Below, one piece after another: positions 1 through 6,178 of a stretch of 6,178 nt of DNA. The notes beneath the pieces are model-generated. The model searched no databases and had not been told where the DNA came from. It saw only the letters and a list, made by a program, of their open reading frames with translations. This DNA is from Flammeovirgaceae bacterium. GTDB taxonomy: Bacteria > Bacteroidota > Bacteroidia > Cytophagales > Cyclobacteriaceae. The translations under genes and the position numbers were made by a program. Numbering within the stretch: the first letter of the stretch is position 1; the number at the start of each line of letters is the position of its first letter. The DNA is taken from the NCBI GenBank assembly GCA_022616575.1, contig JAKEEN010000238.1, positions 1-6,178 of the forward strand, given 5' to 3'.

Positions 1-387
1 CGCTACCCGAATAGCCGCCATGGTTGCTTCAGTACCTGAGTTAACCATGCGCACTTGTTCCATGGAAGGAACCAATGAGCAAATGAGCTCGGCCATTTCA
101 ACCTCGCGACTGGTCGGAGCACCAAAGGATGGTGAGCCGCTTAACGCCTGCCTCACTGCTTCCTCAACTAAGGGGTGCGCATGGCCTAAAATCATCGGCC
201 CCCATGAGTTGATCAGATCAACAAATTCATTTCCGTCTTCATCGTATAAAACCGCACCTTTTGCCTTTTTGATGAATAAAGGATTTCCACCTACCGCACG
301 AAAAGCCCGCACCGGTGAGTTTACACCACCCGGAATATATTTTTTTGCACTTTCAAAAAGAGCCTCGCTTTTAGATTTTATGATCAT
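1..387 (-). CDS. hemL: Glutamate-1-semialdehyde 2,1-aminomutase, N-terminal 129 residues (partial)
   Basis: This cytoplasmic PLP enzyme converts glutamate-1-semialdehyde to 5-aminolevulinate, the last step of the C5 route to heme and other tetrapyrroles. The visible part starts [20 protein letters not shown] and carries the family's N-terminal block [10 protein letters not shown] at residues 20-29. Other family landmarks are GNPLFI (34-39), [21 protein letters not shown] (49-69), and NSGTEATM (116-123), the PLP phosphate-binding segment of class III aminotransferases. The frame runs open to the window edge at 129 codons. The family is about 430 residues, so roughly 70% of the protein, including the PLP-binding lysine, lies outside. 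The start is well fixed: ATG at 387-385 is the first in-frame start after an in-frame TAA at 399-397. The upstream gene's stop codon lies 2 bp before this start, so co-transcription and translational coupling are likely. No strong Shine-Dalgarno is seen. Glutamate-1-semialdehyde aminomutase is preferred over other class III aminotransferases because of the SPVRAF and NSGTEATM blocks. Confidence 0.95.
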   Translation of the reverse strand, partial: MIIKSKSEALFESAKKYIPGGVNSPVRAFRAVGGNPLFIKKAKGAVLYDEDGNEFVDLINSWGPMILGHAHPLVEEAVRQALSGSPSFGAPTSREVEMAELICSLVPSMEQVRMVNSGTEATMAAIRVA

Positions 388-389
388 GA

Positions 390-2102
390 TTATTTTTTAT
401 CAACAACTACCAACTCCCCTTCGCGAAAAGCAGTGAATGGCACGATCTGATTATCGCGCGAAGTGGTGTAATCAAATCCTTCGGATAAAGGAGGATCGGT
501 CCAAACTTCTTTCTTCAATCCATCCAGAAAATAAGCTCCATATTTTTTCATCGCCATGCCCGCAAACATCATAAAGCGATAGCCAAGTTTTGCAGATGAA
601 GAAGGAACCCGGCCGTGTACGTGTCTGAACTTATTGACAAAGGCTTTTAAATCAGGGTTGAGCAGGGATGCATAATTGGGATGAAACATAACCGTACCCA
701 GGTTTTCCAGCTTGTTAAAATCAACAGCGGTTATATCTTCATCCATCCAATCTTCTGAACCGAGAACAATGACCGAATCGCCCCGGGTTTCAACACTGCT
801 TAACACTTTTGAGAAAATCAACGGATCATCAGACGCTACAAAAATGCAGCCTACACTATCCTTGGGCAAAGTGAACTGAGTTGGATATTTGAATTCATCA
901 AACTCCGTAGGTGTGGCCAGTATGCTAATGATTTTATCTGCATTCGCCCTGATCACCTGCTCAATGCGAATGATTTCTAAATCGGTTTCTTCGGCTTTCT
1001 TTAGAAAGTTATTAGCCACTACTTCATCACGCTTCTGCTCACCCATAAACACCATGCACTTCTTGTTCTTCACATAGGTGGATAAAAACTGAGCAGACTT
1101 CAAACCCAGCGTTTCATTGCATGGTTGAAAAAGATATGCATTGGGATTACTTTGAATTAATTCGATATTATTTGAGACGGGATTGAAAAGCGGAATTCCG
1201 TGTTTAACAGAAAACTCCTGAACCAATGTATTTTCTTCAGTAAATAAAGGACCCACCAGCAAATCTGAATGCGTTAATTCCTCCATGGCTAAAACTGATT
1301 TTAGCTTTTCGGTTTTACGCTCGGTATCGTAAGCACGCAAACTTATTTTTACATCTTGCTTTGCCAGGGTATCCACTGCCAGCTTCATGCCTTCGTACAT
1401 ATCCAGCACGAATTGATTTCTTTTTTTTGTGGGGCTGGGGTCAAGCGATGCGGCCAACATCGGGAAGATAGCTGATACCGTGTACACCTCTTTGAACACA
1501 GCCTTTCTATCGGTAGCAAGAAGATCTTTTTTCTTCAGTCTGAATTGATCGATCAATTGCTTAAGCAATTCCTGATCTTCCGGTGACAGCAAGTACGTTG
1601 AAAGTTGATGTGCCAGTAACTCACCCACCACTTCGTCATCCTTATATTCCTCATGCATCATCTTGAGGGTTTCGAGATCGGTTACAGCGACTAAGTGTTT
1701 TCTTCTAAGGATTTCTGTTTCCCTGGATGACACATTACTTTCTTTGAGCATACGCATGGCTTGAAAGTAATCTTTGTTTTCGAAGTGAATAATGGCAATC
1801 CAATAATTCACTTCTTTCATCTGATCCCACTTAGGATAAAGATTTTTAATTTGGCTCAGCATATCTTTTGCCACTGATTTATAGCCTTGATGGTAAGCCG
1901 AGAGCGCGTAATAGAATGAAGCATACTCGGAGAATGGATTATTCTGGTCGTACGGAATTAAGCCTTTAAAGACCTCCATGGCGAGGTTGTATTTGCCCTC
2001 TTTGTAAAAAGCCTTGGCGCTGACGAATTGTTGTTTAAAGTCAACCTGGGCAAAGGTTGTAGAGACTACCAGCAACAAACAAATTGTAATCCTGTTTATC
2101 AT
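390..2102 (-). CDS. Exported TPR plus type I periplasmic-binding-fold protein (LpoA-like architecture)
   Basis: The 570-residue product has an N-terminal signal peptide: MINR, a hydrophobic core (residues 5-14), and a TTFAQ end with cleavage near 18/19. Cys8 sits inside the core without a proper lipobox, so the protein looks soluble and periplasmic rather than a lipoprotein. Residues about 20-120 look like TPR helices: [20 protein letters not shown], then [22 protein letters not shown], then [23 protein letters not shown] helical linker runs to about 205. Residues about 206-530 resemble the type I periplasmic-binding (Leu/Ile/Val-binding, Peripla_BP_6) fold. It has an opening strand VSAIFPML (209-216), the helix [10 protein letters not shown] (237-246), LLVGPLF (281-287), and [12 protein letters not shown] (301-312). 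No permease or ATPase gene is adjacent, so an ABC-transporter binding protein is not supported by context. TPR plus this fold is also the layout of the peptidoglycan synthase activator LpoA, but that is only an architectural analogy. The leader is filled by a repeat element, and the stop is 2 bp before hemL. Confidence 0.75.
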   Translation of the reverse strand: MINRITICLLLVVSTTFAQVDFKQQFVSAKAFYKEGKYNLAMEVFKGLIPYDQNNPFSEYASFYYALSAYHQGYKSVAKDMLSQIKNLYPKWDQMKEVNYWIAIIHFENKDYFQAMRMLKESNVSSRETEILRRKHLVAVTDLETLKMMHEEYKDDEVVGELLAHQLSTYLLSPEDQELLKQLIDQFRLKKKDLLATDRKAVFKEVYTVSAIFPMLAASLDPSPTKKRNQFVLDMYEGMKLAVDTLAKQDVKISLRAYDTERKTEKLKSVLAMEELTHSDLLVGPLFTEENTLVQEFSVKHGIPLFNPVSNNIELIQSNPNAYLFQPCNETLGLKSAQFLSTYVKNKKCMVFMGEQKRDEVVANNFLKKAEETDLEIIRIEQVIRANADKIISILATPTEFDEFKYPTQFTLPKDSVGCIFVASDDPLIFSKVLSSVETRGDSVIVLGSEDWMDEDITAVDFNKLENLGTVMFHPNYASLLNPDLKAFVNKFRHVHGRVPSSSAKLGYRFMMFAGMAMKKYGAYFLDGLKKEVWTDPPLSEGFDYTTSRDNQIVPFTAFREGELVVVDKK

Positions 2103-2109
2103 TGATTCT

Positions 2110-2210
2110 TTAATTCAAAATTCAAAATTCAAAATTCAAAATTTCAGATTTCAAGTTATCAATTCTTAACTACCTCAATTTTAAATCTGAAATTTGAAAT
2201 CTTGAATTAA
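2110..2210. repeat. 101-bp imperfect inverted repeat filling the guaA to binding-fold gene gap
   Basis: The outer ends TTAATTCAA (2110-2118) and TTGAATTAA (2202-2210) are perfect 9-bp inverted copies. The inner ends AAATTTCAGATTT (2139-2151) and AAATCTGAAATTT (2183-2195) are perfect 13-bp inverted copies. The segments between them pair imperfectly. The left arm is 42 nt and the right 28 nt; the 14-nt difference equals two heptamer units. The loop is 31 nt (2152-2182). The element begins directly after the guaA stop codon and ends 7 bp before the downstream ATG. As RNA it would form a long AU-rich hairpin between the two reading frames. It lacks a GC-rich stem and a U-run, so it is not a classical intrinsic terminator. 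It resembles dispersed AT-rich intergenic repeats that I recall from Bacteroidota genomes, which is unverified here. Confidence 0.85.
2114..2141. repeat. Four perfect tandem copies of the heptamer TTCAAAA
   Basis: Units lie at 2114-2120, 2121-2127, 2128-2134 and 2135-2141. They are followed by degenerate units TTTCAGA (2142-2148) and TTTCAAG (2149-2155). On the coding (minus) strand the unit reads TTTTGAA and lies 12 to 39 bp upstream of the binding-fold gene's ATG. The opposite arm of the inverted repeat, read in the same sense, contains only variant units (TTCAAGA, TTTCAAA, TTTCAGA), so the perfect copies look like a recent local expansion. Such a run can change copy number by replication slippage and would alter leader length. 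No effect on expression can be shown from the sequence. Confidence 0.9.
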
Positions 2211-3740
2211 TTATTCCCATTCGATAGTAGCCGGAGGTTTCGAGCTGATGTCGTACACAACTCTATTCACACCTTTTACTTTATTGATAATCTCGCTCGA
2301 AACGTCTGCCAGAAATTCGTAAGGCAAATGAACCCAGTCGGCTGTCATACCATCGGTACTTGATACGGCCCGCAAGGCAACTACCTGCTCATACGTTCTT
2401 TCGTCTCCCATCACGCCCACCGATTGGATGGGCAGTAAAATCGCTCCCGCTTGCCATACTTTATCATACAAACTATGTTGTTTCAGCGCTTGAATAAAAA
2501 TAGAATCGACATCCTGCAGAATTCGCACCTTGTCTGGTGTAATATCTCCCAGAATCCGAATGCCAAGACCCGGACCGGGGAAAGGGTGCCTGCCTAAAAT
2601 AGAAGAATCGATACCTAATGTTTTACCTACTAACCGAACCTCATCTTTAAAAAGGTTATTAAGCGGCTCTACTACTTTCAATTTCATTTTATCAGGCAAG
2701 CCGCCCACATTGTGGTGTGACTTAATGGTTACCGAGGGCCCTTTCACGGAAACGGATTCAATCACATCCGGATAAATTGTTCCCTGGCCTAACCATTTCA
2801 CATCTGATATTTTATGTGACTCTTCATCAAATACCTCGATAAATGTTTTGCCAATGGCTTTGCGCTTTGTTTCAGGATCGGTATGCCCCTTTAACGCTGA
2901 GTAAAATTTGTCCTTTGAATCAACACCTTTAATATTCAGCCCCATGTGCTTGTATGAATCAAGCACCTGGTCAAATTCATTTTTACGAAGTAACCCGTTA
3001 TCAACAAAAATGCAATGAAGGTTTTTCCCGATGGCGTGATGGATCAATGTTGCAGCTACCGTTGAGTCCACACCGCCCGACAAGGCCATCACTACTTTAT
3101 CATTACCCAGTTTCGACTTTAGTTCGGTAACGGTCGTTTCAATAAACTGATCGGGTGTCCAATCCTGTTTACATTCGCAGATATGCACAACAAAATTCCG
3201 TAACAGATTTTTCCCTTCTGTTGTGTGCGTTACTTCCGGATGGAATTGAATTCCGTAAACTTTTTTATTCTTTAACTTGTAGGCAGCAATTTTAACTGAT
3301 GTGGTACTGGCAATCACTTCAAAATCAGTTGGTACTTCTTTAATTGTATCTGCGTGCGACATCCATACTTGCGATTCAAGCGAAATCTCTTTTAGTAATT
3401 CATTGTGATGATCAACCGTGGCAAGTTTTGCCCGGCCGTACTCACGCGAAGAAGAAGGCATTACCACCCCGCCTGATTTGTGTGCCATCAATTGAGCACC
3501 ATAGCAAACACCCAGTATCGGCAAACTTCCATCCAGCAGCTTTGCATCTATATCGGGTGAACCGGCATCACGGACCGAACATGGGCTGCCTGAGAGGATA
3601 ATGCCTTTGATGGTTGAATTGAGCGAAGGGATTTTGTTGAAAGGATGGATTTCGCAGTAAACGTTCAGTTCACGAACCCTGCGGGCAATAAGCTGTGTGT
3701 ATTGAGAGCCAAAATCGAGAATGAGTATTTTATCCGCCAT
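2211..3740 (-). CDS. guaA: GMP synthase (glutamine-hydrolysing)
   Basis: The enzyme converts XMP, ATP and glutamine to GMP, the final step of de novo guanine nucleotide synthesis, in the cytoplasm. The 509-residue product has both halves intact. The class I glutamine amidotransferase domain (about 1-190) opens with [20 protein letters not shown]. Its triad is Cys79 in GVCYGAQ, His167 and Glu169 in [11 protein letters not shown]. The ATP-pyrophosphatase domain has the PP-loop SGGVDS at 221-226 and [11 protein letters not shown] at 245-255. The C-terminal dimerisation/XMP domain has [10 protein letters not shown] (320-329), [13 protein letters not shown] (383-395) and the family ending [10 protein letters not shown] chose ATG at 3740 over the in-frame ATG at 3794. 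The extra 18 residues ([18 protein letters not shown]) have no counterpart I recall in the family, and 509 residues fits the usual 505-525. No Shine-Dalgarno precedes the start. Nothing in the gene appears truncated or mutated. Confidence 0.98.
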   Translation of the reverse strand: MADKILILDFGSQYTQLIARRVRELNVYCEIHPFNKIPSLNSTIKGIILSGSPCSVRDAGSPDIDAKLLDGSLPILGVCYGAQLMAHKSGGVVMPSSSREYGRAKLATVDHHNELLKEISLESQVWMSHADTIKEVPTDFEVIASTTSVKIAAYKLKNKKVYGIQFHPEVTHTTEGKNLLRNFVVHICECKQDWTPDQFIETTVTELKSKLGNDKVVMALSGGVDSTVAATLIHHAIGKNLHCIFVDNGLLRKNEFDQVLDSYKHMGLNIKGVDSKDKFYSALKGHTDPETKRKAIGKTFIEVFDEESHKISDVKWLGQGTIYPDVIESVSVKGPSVTIKSHHNVGGLPDKMKLKVVEPLNNLFKDEVRLVGKTLGIDSSILGRHPFPGPGLGIRILGDITPDKVRILQDVDSIFIQALKQHSLYDKVWQAGAILLPIQSVGVMGDERTYEQVVALRAVSSTDGMTADWVHLPYEFLADVSSEIINKVKGVNRVVYDISSKPPATIEWE

Positions 3741-3743
3741 GCG

Positions 3744-3774
3744 CAAATATCTACTATCAATTGAGAAATGACAA
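3744..3774 (-). promoter_or_regulatory. Weak candidate Bacteroidota-type promoter before guaA
   Basis: On the minus strand TTG (3774-3772) is followed after 20 bp by GATATTTG (3751-3744). This is one mismatch from the TAnnTTTG -7 element described for Bacteroides, and the spacing from a -33 TTG is acceptable. However, the -7-like box ends only 3 bp before the chosen guaA ATG, so the transcript would be leaderless or nearly so. In AT-rich DNA such a match is easily accidental. guaA may instead be read through from typA and the TPR gene, since no convincing terminator lies in the 127-bp gap. Confidence 0.2.
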
Positions 3775-3867
3775 TCGGTAGCATATAATTTCATCCGAAA
3801 ATAACCTTCAGGTTTAAGTCAGATGCCCGTATAAAATCCGGCTTATCAGTAATGCCCGCTTCCTGCG

Positions 3868-4434
3868 TCAATCCTGCTCACCGTAACAATGCTGTATTAG
3901 GTAGCCTTCTGCATCATCCAGGCCTCCATAGTAAGCCTTGGCTAAATTACTACAGGCGGCATCCAAATTACCCAGTTCAGCCTGAGCAACACCTGCGTAG
4001 AATCGCAGGTTTAAATCTTCAGGAAAGAGAGCCAATGCCTTTTCTGCATACGTCAACGCCAATTCAAATGCTTCTTGTTCAAGACACAGTGACGTGACGT
4101 ATAAATAAGCAGGAAGGTACCGATCGTTTAATGCAAGGGTCTTATCAAAGGAAATCAACGCGCTATCTGCCTCGCCAAGATTGTAATAGGCAAATCCTCT
4201 CATTAATTCAGCTTCCGTATCCGGCTTAGATACTTTAGCCAGCACACTAACGGCATTTCTAAAATCGCCTTCTTCAATAGCGTAGTAAGCCTTCACCTTC
4301 GACTGTTGGAGTGTTACTGAATCTGTGTACTGCGACTGGTCAACCGAAGTTGATGTTGCTTTCTGCTTATTTCGTTGCGCCAGAAGGGTACCCGAAACAA
4401 GTACCAATGACACCCAAACAATCATTCGCCTCAT
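3868..4434 (-). CDS. Small exported tetratricopeptide-repeat protein
   Basis: The 188-residue product begins with a signal peptide: MRRM, a hydrophobic stretch at 5-18, and LLAQ with likely cleavage near residue 20. A polar linker rich in S, T, Q and K (21-45) follows. The rest is TPR-like helical pairs, roughly 46-70 (AYYAIEEGDFRNAVSVLAKV), 74-106 (MRGFAYYNLGEADSALISFD), 107-140 (LALTYAEKALALFPED) and 141-172 (FYAGVAQAELGNLDAACSNL). The last repeat ends with CSNLAKAYYGG and a terminal HC segment. TPR arrays bind other proteins, so an adaptor role in the periplasm is plausible, but no partner or specific function can be named. Its ATG shares one base with the typA stop codon (TAATG), which makes translational coupling to typA likely. 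A second in-frame ATG at codon 4 is possible but would remove the basic N-terminus of the signal peptide. A 127-bp gap separates it from guaA. Confidence 0.85.
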   Translation of the reverse strand: MRRMIVWVSLVLVSGTLLAQRNKQKATSTSVDQSQYTDSVTLQQSKVKAYYAIEEGDFRNAVSVLAKVSKPDTEAELMRGFAYYNLGEADSALISFDKTLALNDRYLPAYLYVTSLCLEQEAFELALTYAEKALALFPEDLNLRFYAGVAQAELGNLDAACSNLAKAYYGGLDDAEGYLIQHCYGEQD

Positions 4435-6178
4435 TACGACCTATTAAAACGCTTGCGCTCGTTTTCAGTTAAGTAAATTTTTCTAAGTCGGATCGACTTT
4501 GGGGTAACCTCTACGTATTCATCCGACTGGATGTATTCCAGGGCTTCTTCCAATGAAAATTTTATAGCAGGGGCAATGCGCATTTTTTCATCAGCACCTG
4601 TGGCACGCATGTTCGTCAGTTTCTTTGTCTTGGTAATGTTTAGCACCAAGTCGCCCGAACGGCTGTGTTCGCCAATAACCTGTCCTTCATATACTGGAGT
4701 ACCCGGATCGATAAAAAACTTTCCTCTGTCTTGTAAGTTGTGCAGTGAGTAAGGAATTGCCTCGCCCTCTTCCATCACAATTAAAGAGCCATTGATCCGT
4801 CCCGGAATTTCACCTTTAAACGGTTGATATTCTTTGAAGCGGTGCGTTACAATCGCTTCACCGGCCGTTACGTTCAATAAATAATTACGTAACCCAATGA
4901 TACCCCGCGAAGGAATAATGAATTTTAAAATCATCCGGTCCCCTTTGGGTTCCATGTTCAACATTTCACCCTTGCGCACAGAGACAGTTTCAATAGCTTT
5001 ACCTGCATCGGTTTCGGGCAAATCGATTGTTAGCTCCTCCACGGGCTCGCACTTCTTGCCATCAATTTCCTTATACAATACCTGGGGCTGGCCAATTTGT
5101 AACTCGTATCCTTCCCTGCGCATAGTTTCGATCAATACCGATAAGTGAAGTACACCACGGCCATATACCATGAAGCTATCGGCTGAGCCTGTATCGCCTA
5201 CGCGAAGAGCCAGGTTCTTTTCTAATTCTTTATCTAATCTTTCTTTAATGTGACGAGAAGTCACAAACTTTCCTTCTTTACCATAGAATGGCGAGTTGTT
5301 GATAGTGAAAAGCATACTCATGGTAGGCTCATCGATGGCAATCGACTTCATCGCTTCTGGTTTCTCTATGTCGGTAATGGTATCACCAATTTCAAAACCT
5401 TCTAATCCCACAATGGCACAAATCTCTCCTGAATTGACTGATTCAACTTTTTGTTTTTCAAAACCCTCAAACAAATACAATTCTTTTACGCGCGTCTTCA
5501 CCATTGTTTTTCCATCGCGTTTAATCAACATTACCTGTTGACCTGCCTTAATGGTTCCGCGGTGCATACGCCCGATCGCAATACGACCGATATAAGACGA
5601 ATATTCCAGTGAAGTAATAATCATCTGTGTATTGCCTTCAAAATTTGTTGGTGCAGGTATATGCTGAATAATTCCGTCAATCAACGGAGTAATATCTTCG
5701 GTTGGTTGCTTCCAGTCAATATTCATCCAACCCTGCTTGGCCGAACCATAAAATGTGGGGAAGTCTAATTGATTTTCAGTAGCATCTAACTGGAACATCA
5801 GGTCAAATACCTGTTCATGCACTTCGTCTGGTGTACAATTTTTCTTATCAACTTTGTTAATTACGACAATCGGTTTTAAACCCAATTGCAACGCTTTCTG
5901 CAACACGAAACGAGTTTGAGGCATGGGGCCTTCAAAGGCATCTACCAGCAGTAAGCAACCATCGGCCATGTTGAGCACACGCTCTACTTCGCCACCAAAA
6001 TCGCTGTGGCCGGGAGTGTCAATAACATTGATCTTATAATCTTTATAACGAACAGAAACATTCTTCGCCAGGATGGTAATGCCACGCTCACGTTCGAGGT
6101 CGTTGCTATCCATGATCAGTTCACCCGGGGTTTCATGATCTTTAAATAGGTGGCCGGCCATTAAAAGTTTATCTACCA
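4434..6178 (-). CDS. typA: Translational GTPase TypA/BipA (partial, N-terminus outside window)
   Basis: TypA/BipA is an EF-G-like ribosome-binding GTPase linked to ribosome assembly and stress adaptation. The frame is open to the window edge, reading VDKLL before the first visible Met at 6161, so that Met is internal. About 20 residues with the P-loop (AHVDHGKTT in the family) lie outside. Numbering from Met at 6161, switch I is [12 protein letters not shown] (23-34), G3 is DTPGH (48-52), G4 is NKVD (102-105) and G5 is SAK (140-142). Domain II, a beta-barrel, spans about 175-265. The domain III signature is [18 protein letters not shown] (334-351). The domain V-like part has [14 protein letters not shown] (415-428). 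The TypA-specific C-terminal domain includes LQDRGKFF (476-483), [15 protein letters not shown] (491-505) and [14 protein letters not shown] (512-525). These C-terminal blocks separate it from LepA and EF-G. E. coli has Glu where this protein has Val337, which I take as a lineage trait. The stop overlaps the downstream TPR start by one base. Confidence 0.97.
   Translation of the reverse strand, partial: VDKLLMAGHLFKDHETPGELIMDSNDLERERGITILAKNVSVRYKDYKINVIDTPGHSDFGGEVERVLNMADGCLLLVDAFEGPMPQTRFVLQKALQLGLKPIVVINKVDKKNCTPDEVHEQVFDLMFQLDATENQLDFPTFYGSAKQGWMNIDWKQPTEDITPLIDGIIQHIPAPTNFEGNTQMIITSLEYSSYIGRIAIGRMHRGTIKAGQQVMLIKRDGKTMVKTRVKELYLFEGFEKQKVESVNSGEICAIVGLEGFEIGDTITDIEKPEAMKSIAIDEPTMSMLFTINNSPFYGKEGKFVTSRHIKERLDKELEKNLALRVGDTGSADSFMVYGRGVLHLSVLIETMRREGYELQIGQPQVLYKEIDGKKCEPVEELTIDLPETDAGKAIETVSVRKGEMLNMEPKGDRMILKFIIPSRGIIGLRNYLLNVTAGEAIVTHRFKEYQPFKGEIPGRINGSLIVMEEGEAIPYSLHNLQDRGKFFIDPGTPVYEGQVIGEHSRSGDLVLNITKTKKLTNMRATGADEKMRIAPAIKFSLEEALEYIQSDEYVEVTPKSIRLRKIYLTENERKRFNRS

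Noticed and set aside
20..436. Plus-strand open frame of 138 codons across the hemL start
   Set aside because: It is antisense to hemL, whose minus-strand translation matches the family closely. The plus-strand peptide has no recognisable domain.
390..2102. Lipoprotein assignment based on Cys8
   Set aside because: The residues before Cys8 (ITI) do not fit a lipobox and the position is too close to the N-terminus. A standard signal peptide ending near TTFAQ fits better.
2110..2210. CRISPR array or insertion-sequence remnant in the repeat-rich gap
   Set aside because: There are no repeat-spacer units of 25 nt or more, and no transposase fragment or target-site duplication is evident. The repeats are contiguous heptamers in inverted arms.
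3741..3794. Upstream in-frame extension of guaA ([10 protein letters not shown]...)
   Set aside because: GMP synthases start just before the ILILDFGSQ strand, and the 509-residue form from 3740 fits the family. The extra residues resemble translated intergenic sequence.
3803..3816. Small palindrome AACC-TGAA-GGTT (minus strand) followed by T-rich sequence, as a terminator between the TPR gene and guaA
   Set aside because: Only 4 bp pair before mismatches, too weak for an intrinsic terminator.
3820..3860. Two CGGGCAT-like direct repeats about 30 bp apart on the minus strand in the TPR-guaA gap
   Set aside because: The shared core is only seven bases with loose similarity beyond it. It could be chance and has no known operator match.
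3852..4097. Plus-strand open frames opposite the TPR gene, guaA and typA
   Set aside because: All lie antisense within well-supported minus-strand genes and encode no recognisable domain.

Overview
The window holds five genes, all on the minus strand. In transcription order (high to low coordinate) they are: the translational GTPase typA/bipA (N-terminus cut by the window edge), a small exported TPR protein, GMP synthase guaA, an exported protein joining a TPR-like N-terminus to a type I periplasmic-binding fold, and the start of hemL (C-terminus cut by the window edge). No tRNA, rRNA, CRISPR array, transposase or phage gene is visible. Every open frame on the plus strand is an antisense shadow of these genes.

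The sequence suggests a Bacteroidota bacterium, possibly of the Cytophagales type. The DNA is moderately AT-rich. Start codons lack strong Shine-Dalgarno sequences and sit in A/T-rich leaders. Signal peptides end in the 'AQ' style common in this phylum, and TypA has the [24 protein letters not shown] block that I associate with Bacteroidota. This placement is inferred from style and remembered family sequences, not from a search.

Layout: typA (4434 to beyond 6178) and the 188-residue TPR gene (3868-4434) share one base in a TAATG stop/start overlap. A 127-bp gap with only a weak promoter candidate separates the TPR gene from guaA (2211-3740). The 108 bp between guaA and the TPR/binding-fold gene (390-2102) are almost entirely a 101-bp imperfect inverted repeat built from degenerate heptamers, with a perfect four-copy TTCAAAA run in one arm. 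This is the most distinctive non-coding structure here. The binding-fold gene and hemL (1-387) are only 2 bp apart.

The known functions are housekeeping: ribosome-associated GTPase, last step of GMP synthesis, and tetrapyrrole precursor synthesis. The two exported TPR proteins are the less understood members. I see no convincing new multi-gene system. The items worth a second look are the heptamer hairpin and the LpoA-like architecture of the 570-residue protein.
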